From assembly GCF_964204645.1 (NCBI RefSeq), contig NC_134026.1, forward strand, positions 4,032,001-4,092,000: a DNA stretch of 60,000 bases. The letters are read 5' to 3'. Both the position numbers and the translations under genes were made by a program. The first letter of the stretch is position 1, and the number at the start of each line of letters is the position of its first letter. The notes below the pieces were generated by a model. That model made no database searches and was not told the DNA's origin. It saw only the letters and a program-made list of their open reading frames with translations. This document shows positions 16,124 to 29,000 of this stretch, piece by piece. The DNA comes from Tubulanus polymorphus (Eukaryota; Nemertea; Palaeonemertea; Tubulaniformes; Tubulanidae).

Positions 16124-19100
16124 TAGATTGATTCCATAATCGAATCTAACATGAATAACCAGACATTTTGTCTCACACCAGCCTTTTGTCATTTGATTTG
16201 AGAACAATGGCTAGACTAACAAAATATGTTATAGAAATCAAAAACCTCTTATCATTGGCTATCATTTGAGGAACGATTCCAATTAGATCAGGTACCCGAC
16301 GCTGTGGATTGTGTTAATTTGTCAAAAGTGTGTTGATTTGGGAAAAGTTGAGCAATAATTGATAATCACAATATGTAGGTGCTTACAGAGAAGGTGTTAA
16401 GCGTACCCTATTCTTTCATTCAGAATCATAACTAATCGCGATGATTACTTCTTCGATGACTGACGTCATAGCCGTGTCGTCACAGGTACGTCGGAACACG
16501 ATGTATAAATGTTTTCCGAGAAATCCATCGGTGCTAATTTGGAAAATTAACTTTCCGTATTTACATTTCCTCTCAAGAATCGTATCGAAACGTTCTTCTC
16601 AATTGCTTGTGATTACGAACAACGACTTTCTTAGAATAGTTGACAATGAAAACCCTAGGTCCAGAAACACCATGGCCACTTGGTAAATGCTTGACAACCC
16701 GACAAGTCCAATAAAGTTATTTCAACGAAAATTGGCAAATCATTAAGATGCTACAGAAATCTCGGAATTCAGCAAAAAATCATACTTTCGGGCATAAAAG
16801 GTCAAAGGACGGCCATCTTGAATTCGATCTGCTCAACATTTTCGTAAGATGATAGCCCTTAGGGGGATAGATAGAATATCATGGAACATCATGATTCGAC
16901 GAATTACATTGGTTCGAATTGAAATGATTCGCGTTTACTAAAATGCCTAGCTTTGCCCACCGTGAATGTTTATGTCTAAATAGATATTTTCAATCATTTA
17001 AAAGCACGAGCGATTTTTTTTCAAGAGAAGAGATTGCGATGGGTATATGAACGGCTCATCTGTCAAGTGACACGCATTCAGTCGGTGTTGTGGTGCTACT
17101 TAATAGCAAGTTTGAATTCAGTCCGTTGCTATGGTGACGTTTCTTTCATGGCTGTCGTGCTTCTATCTTAAACCTGTTGCAGAATTGTTGTTTTTAGTTA
17201 GTTAGCACCGACTGGGTGCCCGGCGAGGTTATACGAAAATTATATTTGCATGGACGAGTGACCTCTAACATCGAACGGAGATTTGACTTCAAAAACTAAT
17301 TTCAACTTGCTCGCTGGCACATCTAGTATCAATGAATGCACCAGTTTTCGCGCGATAGCTGAAGTAAACAGGTTTGCGGTTCAGATTTCAGAAATCGTGT
17401 ATGTATTTCTGAATATTAATATGAAAGCCTATCAAAATGCTTGGGAACAAGGGCCAGTGTTTTCATATTCTGCGTGAATATTTCCCTCCTTGCGATGATC
17501 CATCATTTTCCCCTCTCTCACTCTCTCTATTTCCACATCGCTCAAAATCCTTCGGGATTGTCGGGACTACATAAGAAATTTGTCTTAAAATATGAATAAA
17601 GTTGCTCGCCGGATGATTATCGCTTTGAACTTCCGAATTCACTGAGGTTTAGTCGCAATTTCCAGATATCTCTCGTGGGATCTTTAAATTGAGCCACCAT
17701 AAATTCCGCTTCAAACCCAACGCATAGAGAACGTGCTTCGTCGGCGTGTTAATGCGATTGAACTTTTCAAGTCATCGGTCGTATGCGATTTTTGATTACG
17801 ACTATTTATCTTTCGGTTTTATTAACCTGCCATCGACGGAGGGTAGACCCGAATATGTTTGAAGCTACCGTTCGAACGCGACTTCAATCGATGACGACTC
17901 GGCGACGGCCGCAATAGGATCCCCAGGATAATAATCACTGACGTAAACATTGACTCAAAACTTGGCAACGAAGCGTTTCCCGCACAGTTTCGGCGTAAAG
18001 CTTAACACGACATCAGGCTGTTCATGCGCTTATATTTCACGGTATATTGAATACCAAAGTGTACTATACCCGCTGGGCAATATTTACACATTTTTCATTA
18101 TGCAAAGGTTAAATACGACATCATATGGCCCCTCGCTGCAGCTATGAAGCACCCCAAAGTATGATATTGGTTTTTGCGAGATTGGCGATGAAAGGACATA
18201 CAGTTTATCAATCTCACAAAACCTTTCTTCGATAAAAAGCTTTTGATATTCGATTTTTCATTTCAAATATTGATAACTTTATGTATTCATTTGCAATCTA
18301 GTTGCTCTTAATGAAACGAGACTTGTAGACCCTTCGGGCTGGGTGTTTCATTTTTTCATTCTCCTTAATCTAATTTCCGCTTGACGTTTTAGATAATTTC
18401 CACCATGCAGGACTGTCATGATTTCACATGCATGCGGCATAAATCTATAACAATACAATTTCTTGATGAAAAGTTTTCATCAAACTTTCGTTTATGTTTT
18501 ATCTCGTCTTCGCTATCGACCTTGGTTGCTGATGATAAACCACTTGTTCATGGTACCATCGACGTACGTCCATGTAGGTACTCATCATATACAACATGCG
18601 AACTATATGGTAAGAAACCTCCACTACATGGCGCATAAATTGATTTCACCAAATATTCGCTAGATTTCGTCGTTTAGATTTATCATCGTCACGACGCGAA
18701 AGCTACCATTATCAAGACAGATGAAATTTTCCGATTTGCTACCAGAATCTTTAACCGATGCATCAAATCTAGCTGGCGAATTGTCGAATAAATCATGACC
18801 TCTCATCAGCCGAGGCCGAGGGCCATCGATGGATCACGAGTGTTTTGTTTATTTACCATTTATATCAATTGTTGTTATCGCCACATCAGAAACGTTAGAT
18901 ATTTTCCATCATCAAAGCGTTCGCTCGTCGTTCACGCCGCGAAACTCATCAGAGCTCAGCTCTCAACCAGTCGAAATCTTGACGGCGATAAAGGTGAAGG
19001 CCTTCGTCTCCTAATGCACAGTAACTAAATGGATTCCGTGAGTGATAAGACAGCGCTTTTAGGAATAATAAGCCCCTAATGATTCCATACCGAAGATCAT

Positions 19101-22100
19101 TTTAATGACCTTCCTTGTGCGATGACAACACTGTCAAAATGAACACCAACGAGAACCGTGAATTTTACGAAAAAATAGCTTATTTACTCAGATTGATTTC
19201 TAGATATCAAATTACATTTCATTTCCGTTTTTTGTTCTCTTTTTTCGAGCATGTCGTAATCTGGATTCTAATCGATCGCCCGAATTCGATTTCATCGGGA
19301 AACTTTTCGACAGCTCGTTAGCTAAGTTCGCGTGTTACCGTTGGGTTTCCAGTTACAGAATCGTATTCGAGTGATGTGTAATCGTTGTTCGGAGAAGAAT
19401 GTGTTTTTTTATGACGACGAGGAGGTGGGCGAGTTTCGTTCTTAAAACACGTATAGCCGCCAGTTACAGGTGCGTGAACGCGTCAGAAGAGCAGACGCAT
19501 CGACGCCAAAAGATGATCGATGATTTTCAAACGCGAAGAAATTATTGGAAGAAGGATTTTTTTCATTTCGACTCGTTCGTACCGGGATTTTTTTCTTAGT
19601 TTGAAAAAATTTGAAAAAAAAGAAACGAAGAGAAAAAGATACACGTCTCGGAAATACTCATTAGGGATTTTATCAATAAGCACGACGGATGTATCCAGCA
19701 TTTCGATGGCTTTCGTTATTTTGAAATGTGTGATGATGGTTTTCAACGGTTTCCGCCCACATCGATGGCTGCACACGTCTATGATTTTCTATTTTAGTCT
19801 GGTAAGAACGTATTAGCGGTCAATACGTTCATACAAAAGACCTACGTATGAAGCCTTATCGTAATTTCGGATCAATTGACACTTACTTTGATCTACTTTA
19901 TTGGCATTTCTGTATTTAGCAAACTGATTTCGGGCGCGGCATTTAACACATGAGCTTCACATGATAAACTTCGCTTTCATAACATCCGAGAAAGCGTTGC
20001 ACGTATTTTCAAACAGTTGAAATATACAATGACTAAAACAACGCCCGTTGCTCGAGTGAGCTGCCTGTAAACATAATTGTGTAGTGAAAAACTTAGTTGT
20101 TAAGTTGACGATAATCGTGAAATTAATGCTGCTAATTTCCGCCACATCGTTTCCGTTCGGGAGAACGATGATAAACCGGCAAATCTTTCGTGGATAAAAT
20201 TCGCTGCGAGTGAATACAAACTTGTCATAAACTAACCAATCTAAACTAATCAATCGTCTAAAAAGATTATTACTTTGTCCCGTGCGACGTCGCCGAATAT
20301 AGGTAACTCATCCACCGCAGACAGCTATAAAACCATCATCAATTTCGCGATAAGGGGTCATTAAATCCCCGCAATTGCAATCAGGACAGGGAACTTTCAA
20401 TTTCCTGCTGATGTCACAGGTAATGAAATCAAAGCAATAATTCAGTCTATTTCGTGTGAGCTCAGTAAATGCACCAAGAAAAACAAGGCCGATTTTTCTG
20501 ATTCGTGCAACCTTCTAAATAATGATATATTTTTGCGGGAATGCCAGGATAAAACCATCGGTGACGTGGTGAATAATCTGCAAAACCTCAATAACACGCG
20601 GTAAACAGTAGTGATATAAAAGAACCATTATAAAATCTCTTTGGGGGAAATTACGTGGATTATTAATGTATTGACCACATGTCATAGAAAGCAGGCTGCC
20701 GCTAATGAAAAAGCATTCAATAATTTTCTTTGCTCAATGAGTTTTCTTTTAACTAAACTATTGATTTTGAGCTAGTAGAATTTTCATTAATTTCGAAAAC
20801 GCAATCAATTTCAAGTTATGAAAAGCAATATCTCAGTAACTGAACGAATAGATTTCAGTGTCACTGACAGCGTGCTGTTGCAAATTGGAACACAAATTGG
20901 ATGTTGTAAGTAGCTGGCTTTAATTCACTCCTGGTAGTATTATTTAAAAACGGTTAGTAGCACACCTTTAGCGACAAAGGTCTTGTAATTCAAGCGGTTA
21001 GAATCATCCTTCACTCATGACTGCTGCTAGCTAGCATGCAGATGAAATGTTGCGTTATAGGAGCGTTTCAAATTCATGGAAATAACATATCATTTTCGTT
21101 AATAACAACGCGACCAAAAGCAAGTAACACATTCGTCGAACAAGTTCGTAGAATTTGTTGGTTACCTCCAGTTTGAAATAACCAGTTGATGCTTCGCCAT
21201 CTATCGCGTCCGCTTGCTAGTAAAATAAGTAGTCGCTCGATTCGCCTACTCATAAAAGTGCTAAGCAATCTTACCGTCTCAGTGTGTACCAGGTTAGCAC
21301 GAAATAAAGAAAGATCGCCGAGAATATTGCCTCGTCATACACAATCAAGCCCAAATGTCAATAGTGCAGAAGATAAGCTTTCAGAAAAGTGTAAAGGTTT
21401 TAAATCAAAAACCAGAACGAGAAATGAAATGATTTGATAAAAAACGAATGAACTTCATCATACTTGGATTGAAATACATTGATGGCAAAGATTCATAAAT
21501 ATTTCATACGTTTTATGTAGATGGCGAGCTTTTTTTAACAATACTTATCAGCTTTTTCTAAGTCGGTTTTACGTGCGTAGCAAGCTAAGTTAGACTAGCC
21601 ATTGCACCAGAGTAGGTTTTGATTCGTCCCTCGAGCCACTGGATAATGTCAACTTACCAGTGATTTTTGAACGAAAGCATCGCATAGAAGCTATGCTTAT
21701 TATTTAAATGGAAGTACCGATATATTAATCCAAGCGACTACGAGCACTTTGTGCGGGTATATTTAGTCATGAATGAACGTCGTGGGACCGATAGATAATA
21801 ATCTTACTGCGTTACGTGACTGCAATGATCGTCGAGGGACATAATCGTATTTTCCCAATATCACTCCAGTACCTTGGCTTGTCTTGACTTTTCCTCGCTA
21901 ATCCGAGATTAAGTGTAATATATTCGTGTGTTTATTATCAATCATTTTCTTTTGTCGATTCTGAAAAAAAGGAACGCGACGTCTGAAATGACGTACCGAA
22001 GAGTGTATATCAACCTAGGTAGTTCCCGTCACTAGGAACCGGCTGAGTAATGATTCGAAGCGGGTGTTTTTTCGCTACCCCTATTTTTTTACGCCGTAAA

Positions 22101-24119
22101 ATCCGTTACAAATTTTTTTGCACATTTCTACTGTGCGTTATTTAATGGGTAGTGACATCGAAGTGTCCCTGCGCACTACGTGAGATGACTCGGGCACATG
22201 GAAGAGACCCATATTCCAAGATTCTAATAAGAATATCAAAATAGAAATTTGCGTGTATTTCCTGTCCCCTTTATTGTGTTCGCGCGCGCGAGTTATTTGC
22301 TTATAAACCGATTTAATTCGATAAGATTAAAGATGGTGCCTCTGCATGATGGCACTACCAAACAATATCTAGTCCAGCTTTACATTTGAAGCATTTCGTG
22401 CGTAGGCACCGGGCAACCCCACTTTGAGACAGCGCCACGGCACAGGAGACTCCTGGTCATACTCTTAGGAACATTGTTAATCCATTATGTTGATTATGTT
22501 GAGCCGTATTCTGGTGACCTTCACATTTCATTGAATCACGACATTATGGAGAGATGATGGAGTGTTTTAAGTACATTTCGATTGTTTTCTTTGTTTGAAT
22601 TGTCTGCCAATATCTAGTGTTTTAAGTGGGTGGTGAAATGTAATACTCGAGAGCATGAAACGGTTAGTTTGTTTTTTAATGACGTTACTTTCCGGTACGT
22701 AGGAAACTTAGCCCCGGGCCTGCGTGTACACACGCAGTGGGGTTTTCTTATCAGGCGTGATCCACATACAGATCCGCGCTATTCCCGTCGGCGGATTTAT
22801 TTCCTTTCCTGGTTTATAGATTAGCCGTCATGTCTTCATCTATCAGCGTTAATCCCCGCATAAAACCGTCATTGCGAACCTATGCGAGGCTTAAAGATTG
22901 TACGCAGACCAGCGCCGACCCTGCCATCCATCACACGCAGTTCCGCACGGACCGAACGTTTCAGGAACAGACTATTCGGTTCAACCACCGATTTTAGTAC
23001 GCCTATTAATCAGTAATTATGACGGTACGAACGGACATCTTTTTATTAATGGCACCTGTCGTTAACAAAACTGATGGAAAATAATGAGTTTACGTAACCA
23101 ATAATTAGACGAATGAAGATGAGTTATACGATAGAAAATGATACCTTACGTCGATGCCGCCTTCTCTTCTTTTTTGAACGAAAAATGGTCATCATTTTTT
23201 TCGTTTACCCTGGCAAGCGGATAAACGGCGGAGGCTAATGGTCGCCGCGAAATAGAAAACCGGAACAGCGAACAGATAATTTTCTCACAAACGTCTTCGT
23301 CTATTATGCTGAATAGATATAATTCATCTTCAGCCAGCCGTTTATAAAACCGCGATGAAATACGAGTTTTCAGTTTTACGGTGCAATAAACCATCGATCT
23401 CCGTCGTACCGCGGTCTCCTTTAGTTGGAATTCTGCAATTTCAAGTGTTCATGCAACATCCGCTCTCTGGTGCCCGAAGCACCGGAAGATTTCATTCAAC
23501 ATATTTTCACTCAATAATCTAAAAAGCGCACCAAATGTACCTTATATTTATGGCAACATTTTTCGCGAACGTCAAAAAAAAAAGAAATAAAATAGAATCG
23601 GCTATACAAAAAGCTAATGAAATTTTTTTAGATTAACCTGCTGGGACTGATTAAGATTTTTCTTCGAGGTTTCAATCGAATTCTCAGCACGGCGTGGAAA
23701 CATTTGCTGTTGATGATAAACATTCATTGTACTGCTTCCTCGTGCGCGTGATCCCGACAGGGTTGTTGCTCGAATACCTTAAATAATATCTGGGAATATT
23801 TATTTCCAACTCGTTTAACCAAGTGATAGATGGATGCAGTCGACGGTCGTTGAATTCGATGCCAATTCCTATCGCGAAAAATGACGAACGACTTATGCCA
23901 ATATATTGCGTTACAAGTCGTTAGAGCCTAAATTAATTTTTTTCTCATTATGCCCTCAAATTGCTGCATTTGTCGCACGTTTAACCGAGCAAAAAATCTA
24001 CGAACTGATCACGATTGATGGCTATCATTTGTCAAGGTGATAATTACCCGCTCAATAGGGTCAATCCCTGATGGAAACAAAGTGTTGAACTTAATTATGT
24101 CAAACGGGAGCCTCTGCGG
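16124..24119. other. Long unannotated stretch
   Basis: Eight kilobases without a supportable gene. Small items are a CRE octamer at 16461-16468, an X-box-like word with one mismatch at 17125-17138, a CT-rich tract at about 17512-17529 and alternating CG at about 22281-22291. At 20985-21070 there is a loose tRNA-like pair, CAAGCGGTTAGAATC followed about 70 bases later by TTTCAAATTC, too degenerate to call. Open frames at 19.5 and 21.2 kb are of chance length. Confidence 0.4.
16461..16468. promoter_or_regulatory. CRE-like palindrome TGACGTCA
   Basis: Exact CREB/ATF consensus octamer; no adjacent promoter recognised. Confidence 0.2.
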
Positions 24120-24437
24120 ATGATTGCATCAGCAAATACATCTCCACAACTAGGCAATAATCCAGCATTTGGATCAAGGAATCTACTGCATGTGATCTTC
24201 ATGGACCTTCAAAACGCTTTCGACATCTCACAGCACCAAATTGCACCCAAGAATTGTGAACATTTTTTCCCCAGGTACTTGAGCAACGACCATGGTCAGA
24301 TCAAATTACGATGGCTAGTCCGCTTTGGCAGACGGTATTCTGATTATTCGTCGAGTTCCAGTACGCTTCGATACGACGAACAGTTTTTAACTGATAGCCG
24401 TGAAATTTCCGCTCCAACGAAAATGTACGGTGAATAA
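24120..24437 (+). pseudogene. LINE reverse-transcriptase fragment (motif A region)
   Basis: An open frame of 105 codons in which residues 25-39 read VIFMDLQNAFDISQH. This fits motif A of non-LTR retrotransposon reverse transcriptases (hydrophobics, D-L-x-x-A-F-D, then H four residues on), whose first aspartate (residue 29 here) binds catalytic metal. Residues 50-60 (FPRYLSNDHGQ) fit the W-F-x-S-Y-L-S-N-R-x-Q block that follows in CR1/L2/Jockey-type enzymes. The spacing is about eight residues shorter than usual, implying an internal deletion. Upstream finger and downstream GxPQG and YxDD motifs are not recognisable in frame, so this is a dead fragment. The homology call rests on motif memory, not a search. 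Confidence 0.55.
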
Positions 24438-25860
24438 ATATTAGCGCTTCGAACACAAAGACCATAACCTGTTTTAGAAACTGATTATCGTTTAAAGTAG
24501 AGGAACCTTTTCCTTCTTCAAAGAATATTGACACAGTTGATTCAATCAGGTCGTATAGGTGACGTATCTATAAATAATCCTTCCCTTGAGTAATCGAAGA
24601 CGTGGAATCTGACAAATGACGTGCTAATTAGAACGTGAATAGATTTCAAACAGATACGATGGAAAAAGCAATGCAAAGAGTTGAAGTCGCCTTTGCTCTT
24701 GGAGGTTAAGTAGGCGGCAATCAGTTAGATACGTGGCAGAGATACAGGACATTGTGGATCAAAGATCACCTCAACTCAAAGCTATGGAATAATGTCCAGA
24801 ATTTTTTGCATATCTTTGATGAAATACACTTGTTGTTACCCATGATGTGCAATATTGTACGAATGAGTCTATCTGTGTGTCTGGAATGGTTCCGGAACAG
24901 GTAGTTCATATTGCGTTCGAATGCTTCGCGCATTTTGATAGATATTTTTAGAAAATAGATTTTTGGATAAAGAATTCTACATCATATGTACGGCCTTCTA
25001 TCTGTCCATCAAATCCCCATACGTCGAATCAAATGATGGCGCATATACAACTTTCGATCCAATCAAGCCATCCATCACAAGATAAGATTCCGCTCACTGA
25101 TACCAATCTGTTGGTTTCATTACTCGGTTGACCAGAGGCCAGAAAATGATCACAAAGGTCGTGGCGACATACGTTTTCACTAATCTGAAACGGGATAAAT
25201 ACTGGCTGTTTGTATCTCGTCATGTCAACGAAGCCGAAAACGAACTAAGAACCCATTTCCGATGCCGATATCTGACGTGATAATTAGTTTCTTCAAGCAA
25301 TTTTTGTACTAGAACGCGCGTAAGTTATTACATTATTCCAGGCCAACGCTATTTGCTCCAACGCAATAATAAGGCGTGCCTTGGGGTGCAGCGCATTGTA
25401 TTTCCATGATTGCCGATATAAAGTTCTTTACGGTGTTTATTTGATGTGAAGACATAAAATTGTGTCGCGAATGTCGAGTATAACGATAGTAATTGCTTTG
25501 TTTGAACTTCAACAAATCTGCGAATCTTACGTGAATCGTGTTTTTGTTTCATACGGGTTTACTTAGCAGAAACACGCAAGTTGTCATAATGATTACTACT
25601 CGCGGTTCAAAGTGATTATTAGATGGTGCTTACCCTCAAAGAATGGTATAAACCACCCAGTCGGGTATTTGATGCCGAAGAACTTTTACTTTTATTGGCG
25701 CTACGGGGCAAAAGCATCTTTTGAAGTAGATATTTCTATCAAACGAAGTAAAAGGAAATCGATATAATTTCTATATATAAAGATATCACGGTGCGATTGT
25801 GCGTGCATCACTAGTGAAATAACCGTATCAAAATATCACGAACCCAGATAAAACAATACT
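24438..25860. other. Unannotated stretch between two reverse-transcriptase-like fragments
   Basis: No further reverse-transcriptase, endonuclease or tail sequence could be recognised here in any frame. Confidence 0.35.
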
Positions 25861-25878
25861 GATGATACTGAAGATCTG

Positions 25879-26000
25879 ATGATATTATCATTTGAAGATG
25901 ATATACTGCTTCTGACCCCAGGACGCTTGCGAAATTGTACATTTTTCTGGTGCATATCGAAATCCACTTCTCGAAAATATTTACGTCCAAAAGATTGGTC
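25879..26000 (+). pseudogene. Possible LINE reverse-transcriptase fragment (motif C region)
   Basis: Residues 5-17 of a 66-codon frame read FEDDILLLTPGRL. Non-LTR reverse transcriptases carry F/Y-A-D-D-I-x-L-L-x-x-S/T-x-x-x-L around the catalytic aspartates (residues 7 and 8 here). The alanine is replaced by glutamate, and neither upstream GxPQG nor downstream KT/KS motifs are seen. It lies 1.6 kb beyond the motif A fragment, too far for one intact copy, so it may be a separate insertion or a chance match. Confidence 0.28.
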
Positions 26001-29000
26001 ATCGATTACGAATCAACGTCACAACTGTAATGACACGGCGTATTTTCCATCAGATTCTAGCCACGTATTTCATCATTAACAAACAGGTTACAAAATCGAC
26101 TTGTGTAATTCATGGTTGATCGAATAATAAATCTTGATCGCCGGCGTAATTGTTACCTGTTAATGCAAAAGCAAATAAATTCCGATCGTATTTACGATAA
26201 AATCTACGGTGATTGACAACCGAATCGCTTTTCGACTGATAAAATACGGTATTTCTTTTTTCATAGGTGTCTGCACTAATACAAAAAGTAGGAAATAACC
26301 CAGAATCGATTGCAGTTACATAAATAGCATTGAAAAACGTCTGGTTTTTTGCTAGGAAGCTGTCAGTCAGTCGTATTATTGTCATAACCGGAAGTAGCGA
26401 ACCTCTCGGCTGTATACACAGACGTACGAGTAAGAATGTTCGCGGGTCGCTCCGAATGCTCCGACACGACTGACCTTTTTTTAATTACGTCTTTATGCAA
26501 TCGTAGAGAATCCGCAAAAGTATACAAGATATTCGACACGGCGTTTTCGTTTAATTACTTTCGGGAATGCGATACACGGTCGACGGTAACTATAACGTAA
26601 TCCGTCTGTCAATTCGACCGCCGAGGAGTGGACCGCCAACTTAATTGGTGGGGACTCCGTCGGAGCTGGTCGTATGGTAGATTGCCATGCGCGTTATAGT
26701 CGTCGGTTTATAGCGGGCTGCTTCTTCCGCTTTGCCATCGCTACGGCGCAGGTAATATGTCAAGATTATGCTTTTATCATTTTTGAATGCATTGCGGAAA
26801 CGCTTACCATCGCGAACAACAGTAAATCAATGCATAAATTGCTATCGATCAGTAGGCAAATACCGGGAATGAATTTCGCTATAGACCAGAATTGATTCGC
26901 AGTTATCTCGATTGATTTAAATTCCATTCACAAGACACATCCTTTCCGACCGAGTTTCTCGAGGGTTCACTTTCTCCGACGGAGTATCGGGAACCGATAT
27001 TTCATCGGGAACTTCGGGTCTGGCTTCAGTGATTCGTGTAAACTAGTCTTAAATGGTTTGCTCTTCGTATTTCGACAGCGCGTAAGGAATTTCTGCGTAC
27101 GCCATGTTTCAACTAAATTTGCTACAAAGCTCTAATTATACACATCTTGGTGGGTACTTTGACTTCAAGGAGACTTTTCACTTGTTTATTCCGGGGACGT
27201 TTGAATGGAGTGTGAAATTCAGGTTCTTTCGGTAGAAAGTTTTCTTATCAATTAAGAAATACTTCATGGTGGCTGATTCGGACCATAAACACTCAATTAT
27301 CCACCAATTTCCTTAACGCCAAGTAATAACAAACCTTTCGTTTTAAATTGTTTTAAATTGGCATAAAAATTGATTTTTGGTTATATGCAAAAAGCATTGG
27401 AGGAGGTTGAGTCTCATTTTCGATGAATCAGATCGAGATTGATACAGCTTTGATTCGATAGGTTACTGTATATCCAACTGTACACATCCTAAAAATATAC
27501 CAAGCTTCAAATGAAGAAGAAATCGCCCAAAGCTATGAACACATTAACATTTTATTTCATGGGTGGTGAATATTATGCGTAGGGAGCTTTTTTCGAGACT
27601 TGAGGAGGACTGAATTTTAGCGGAAGCTGCAAAAGTGTGCGCGAAAGTCGTTTTACGTGCGCTTGTTCATTTTGCGAAAATTCTCAGATTCGCTTGTCTT
27701 TTGTTTTAACATTGACGGTCTAATGGACTGAAGGTGCACGCGTTCGCACCGAAGCAACCGACAACAATTTGGAAAAAACATCGATGCTATACCCATCAGC
27801 GCCACTTAAAATCTACCGTGGTGGGAACTGAAGTAAGTCATTTGTATGCGATAACGTCTGCACGAAAGGTAAAATTGTATCATCCGTATTAGACAAAATT
27901 GGAACCGTGGTGCGCACGCAACTTAAACGTATATCAACCATCATTTGGCTGGATTAATCTATGTTTTTCGGGGTCTGCAAAGAATTTATTGTTGCCTTCG
28001 CTAATTCACTCTGCTATTATACAAGTGTACCAAGCAGGGTACTTCATATGTATAGGTAAACGTTTCGGGGCCTACTTTTCATAGGAAAACGGGCTATTTT
28101 CAATTATTTTCCGCACAACTATCCGCGACGAGGCTAGATTGATTGACTGTGTTCAAGTGAAATTAAGTGGGCACCGTGAAAGAACTTAATAATTCCATAG
28201 CTGTCACTGGTACTGCAGGGGAAATGGAGAGATCACGGGCAAGGCCACATCTCTCAAAATCGTGTTATTTGAATGGATGAACTTAGACCGAGTAAGTGAA
28301 GTAAGACTATTCGGGCTCAAATTATGATGGAGATTTATCAGCGAAAGCGCGTTTTTGACATGAAAATCATCATTCTTGAGGCAGAGAAGCGACTTCTATG
28401 GCCTCTGGTTGACCGCAGCATAAATCGCTGTGTACTCTGCCTCGATTCATCGTGTCAGAATTGATTTGTGACATTGTTTCATATAAACAGCACGACGTAA
28501 CCCGATTATGATTAAAGCTCTGACCTCAACCGAGCAATATTTGACCTGCCCGCTAGACTAATTTATTTCTTCATCATTGGCGACACACGGAACACCGTGC
28601 CGAGCAAACATGTTTATTGAATTACGCGTGCACCAGTACTAGCGGTGACTGTGCACATCTGACTGAATTAACTAAGATATCTTACGTACATTTATGTCAT
28701 TCGCAGTCGCTCCCATCTAAGCGTCTGCGCTATGATCTCGCTATGATCTCGCTGAGATGTGTGCTTTTCGCGAGATCACACGAGAATCCGATTCCGTGAC
28801 GTAAATTCGGCACCAATTAGATGCTGTTTATGAGCACGGTGATGAATGTTCGCTCGGAGCTCATGTGTGTTTTCATCTTTTTCTTTTTTAGGTTTGTCTA
28901 CTGCGAGCGAGCCCATCTGTTGTCAGGAGTTTAAGGTACGTACGGTACGAGTTCTAAACGATCTTGATTAATGAAACTCGCGCGCGCGGAACAACATCTG

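Noticed and set aside
20985-21075. tRNA gene or SINE head (CAAGCGGTTAGAATC then TTTCAAATTC)
   Set aside because: The boxes are too degenerate, the stems do not pair and there is no tail.
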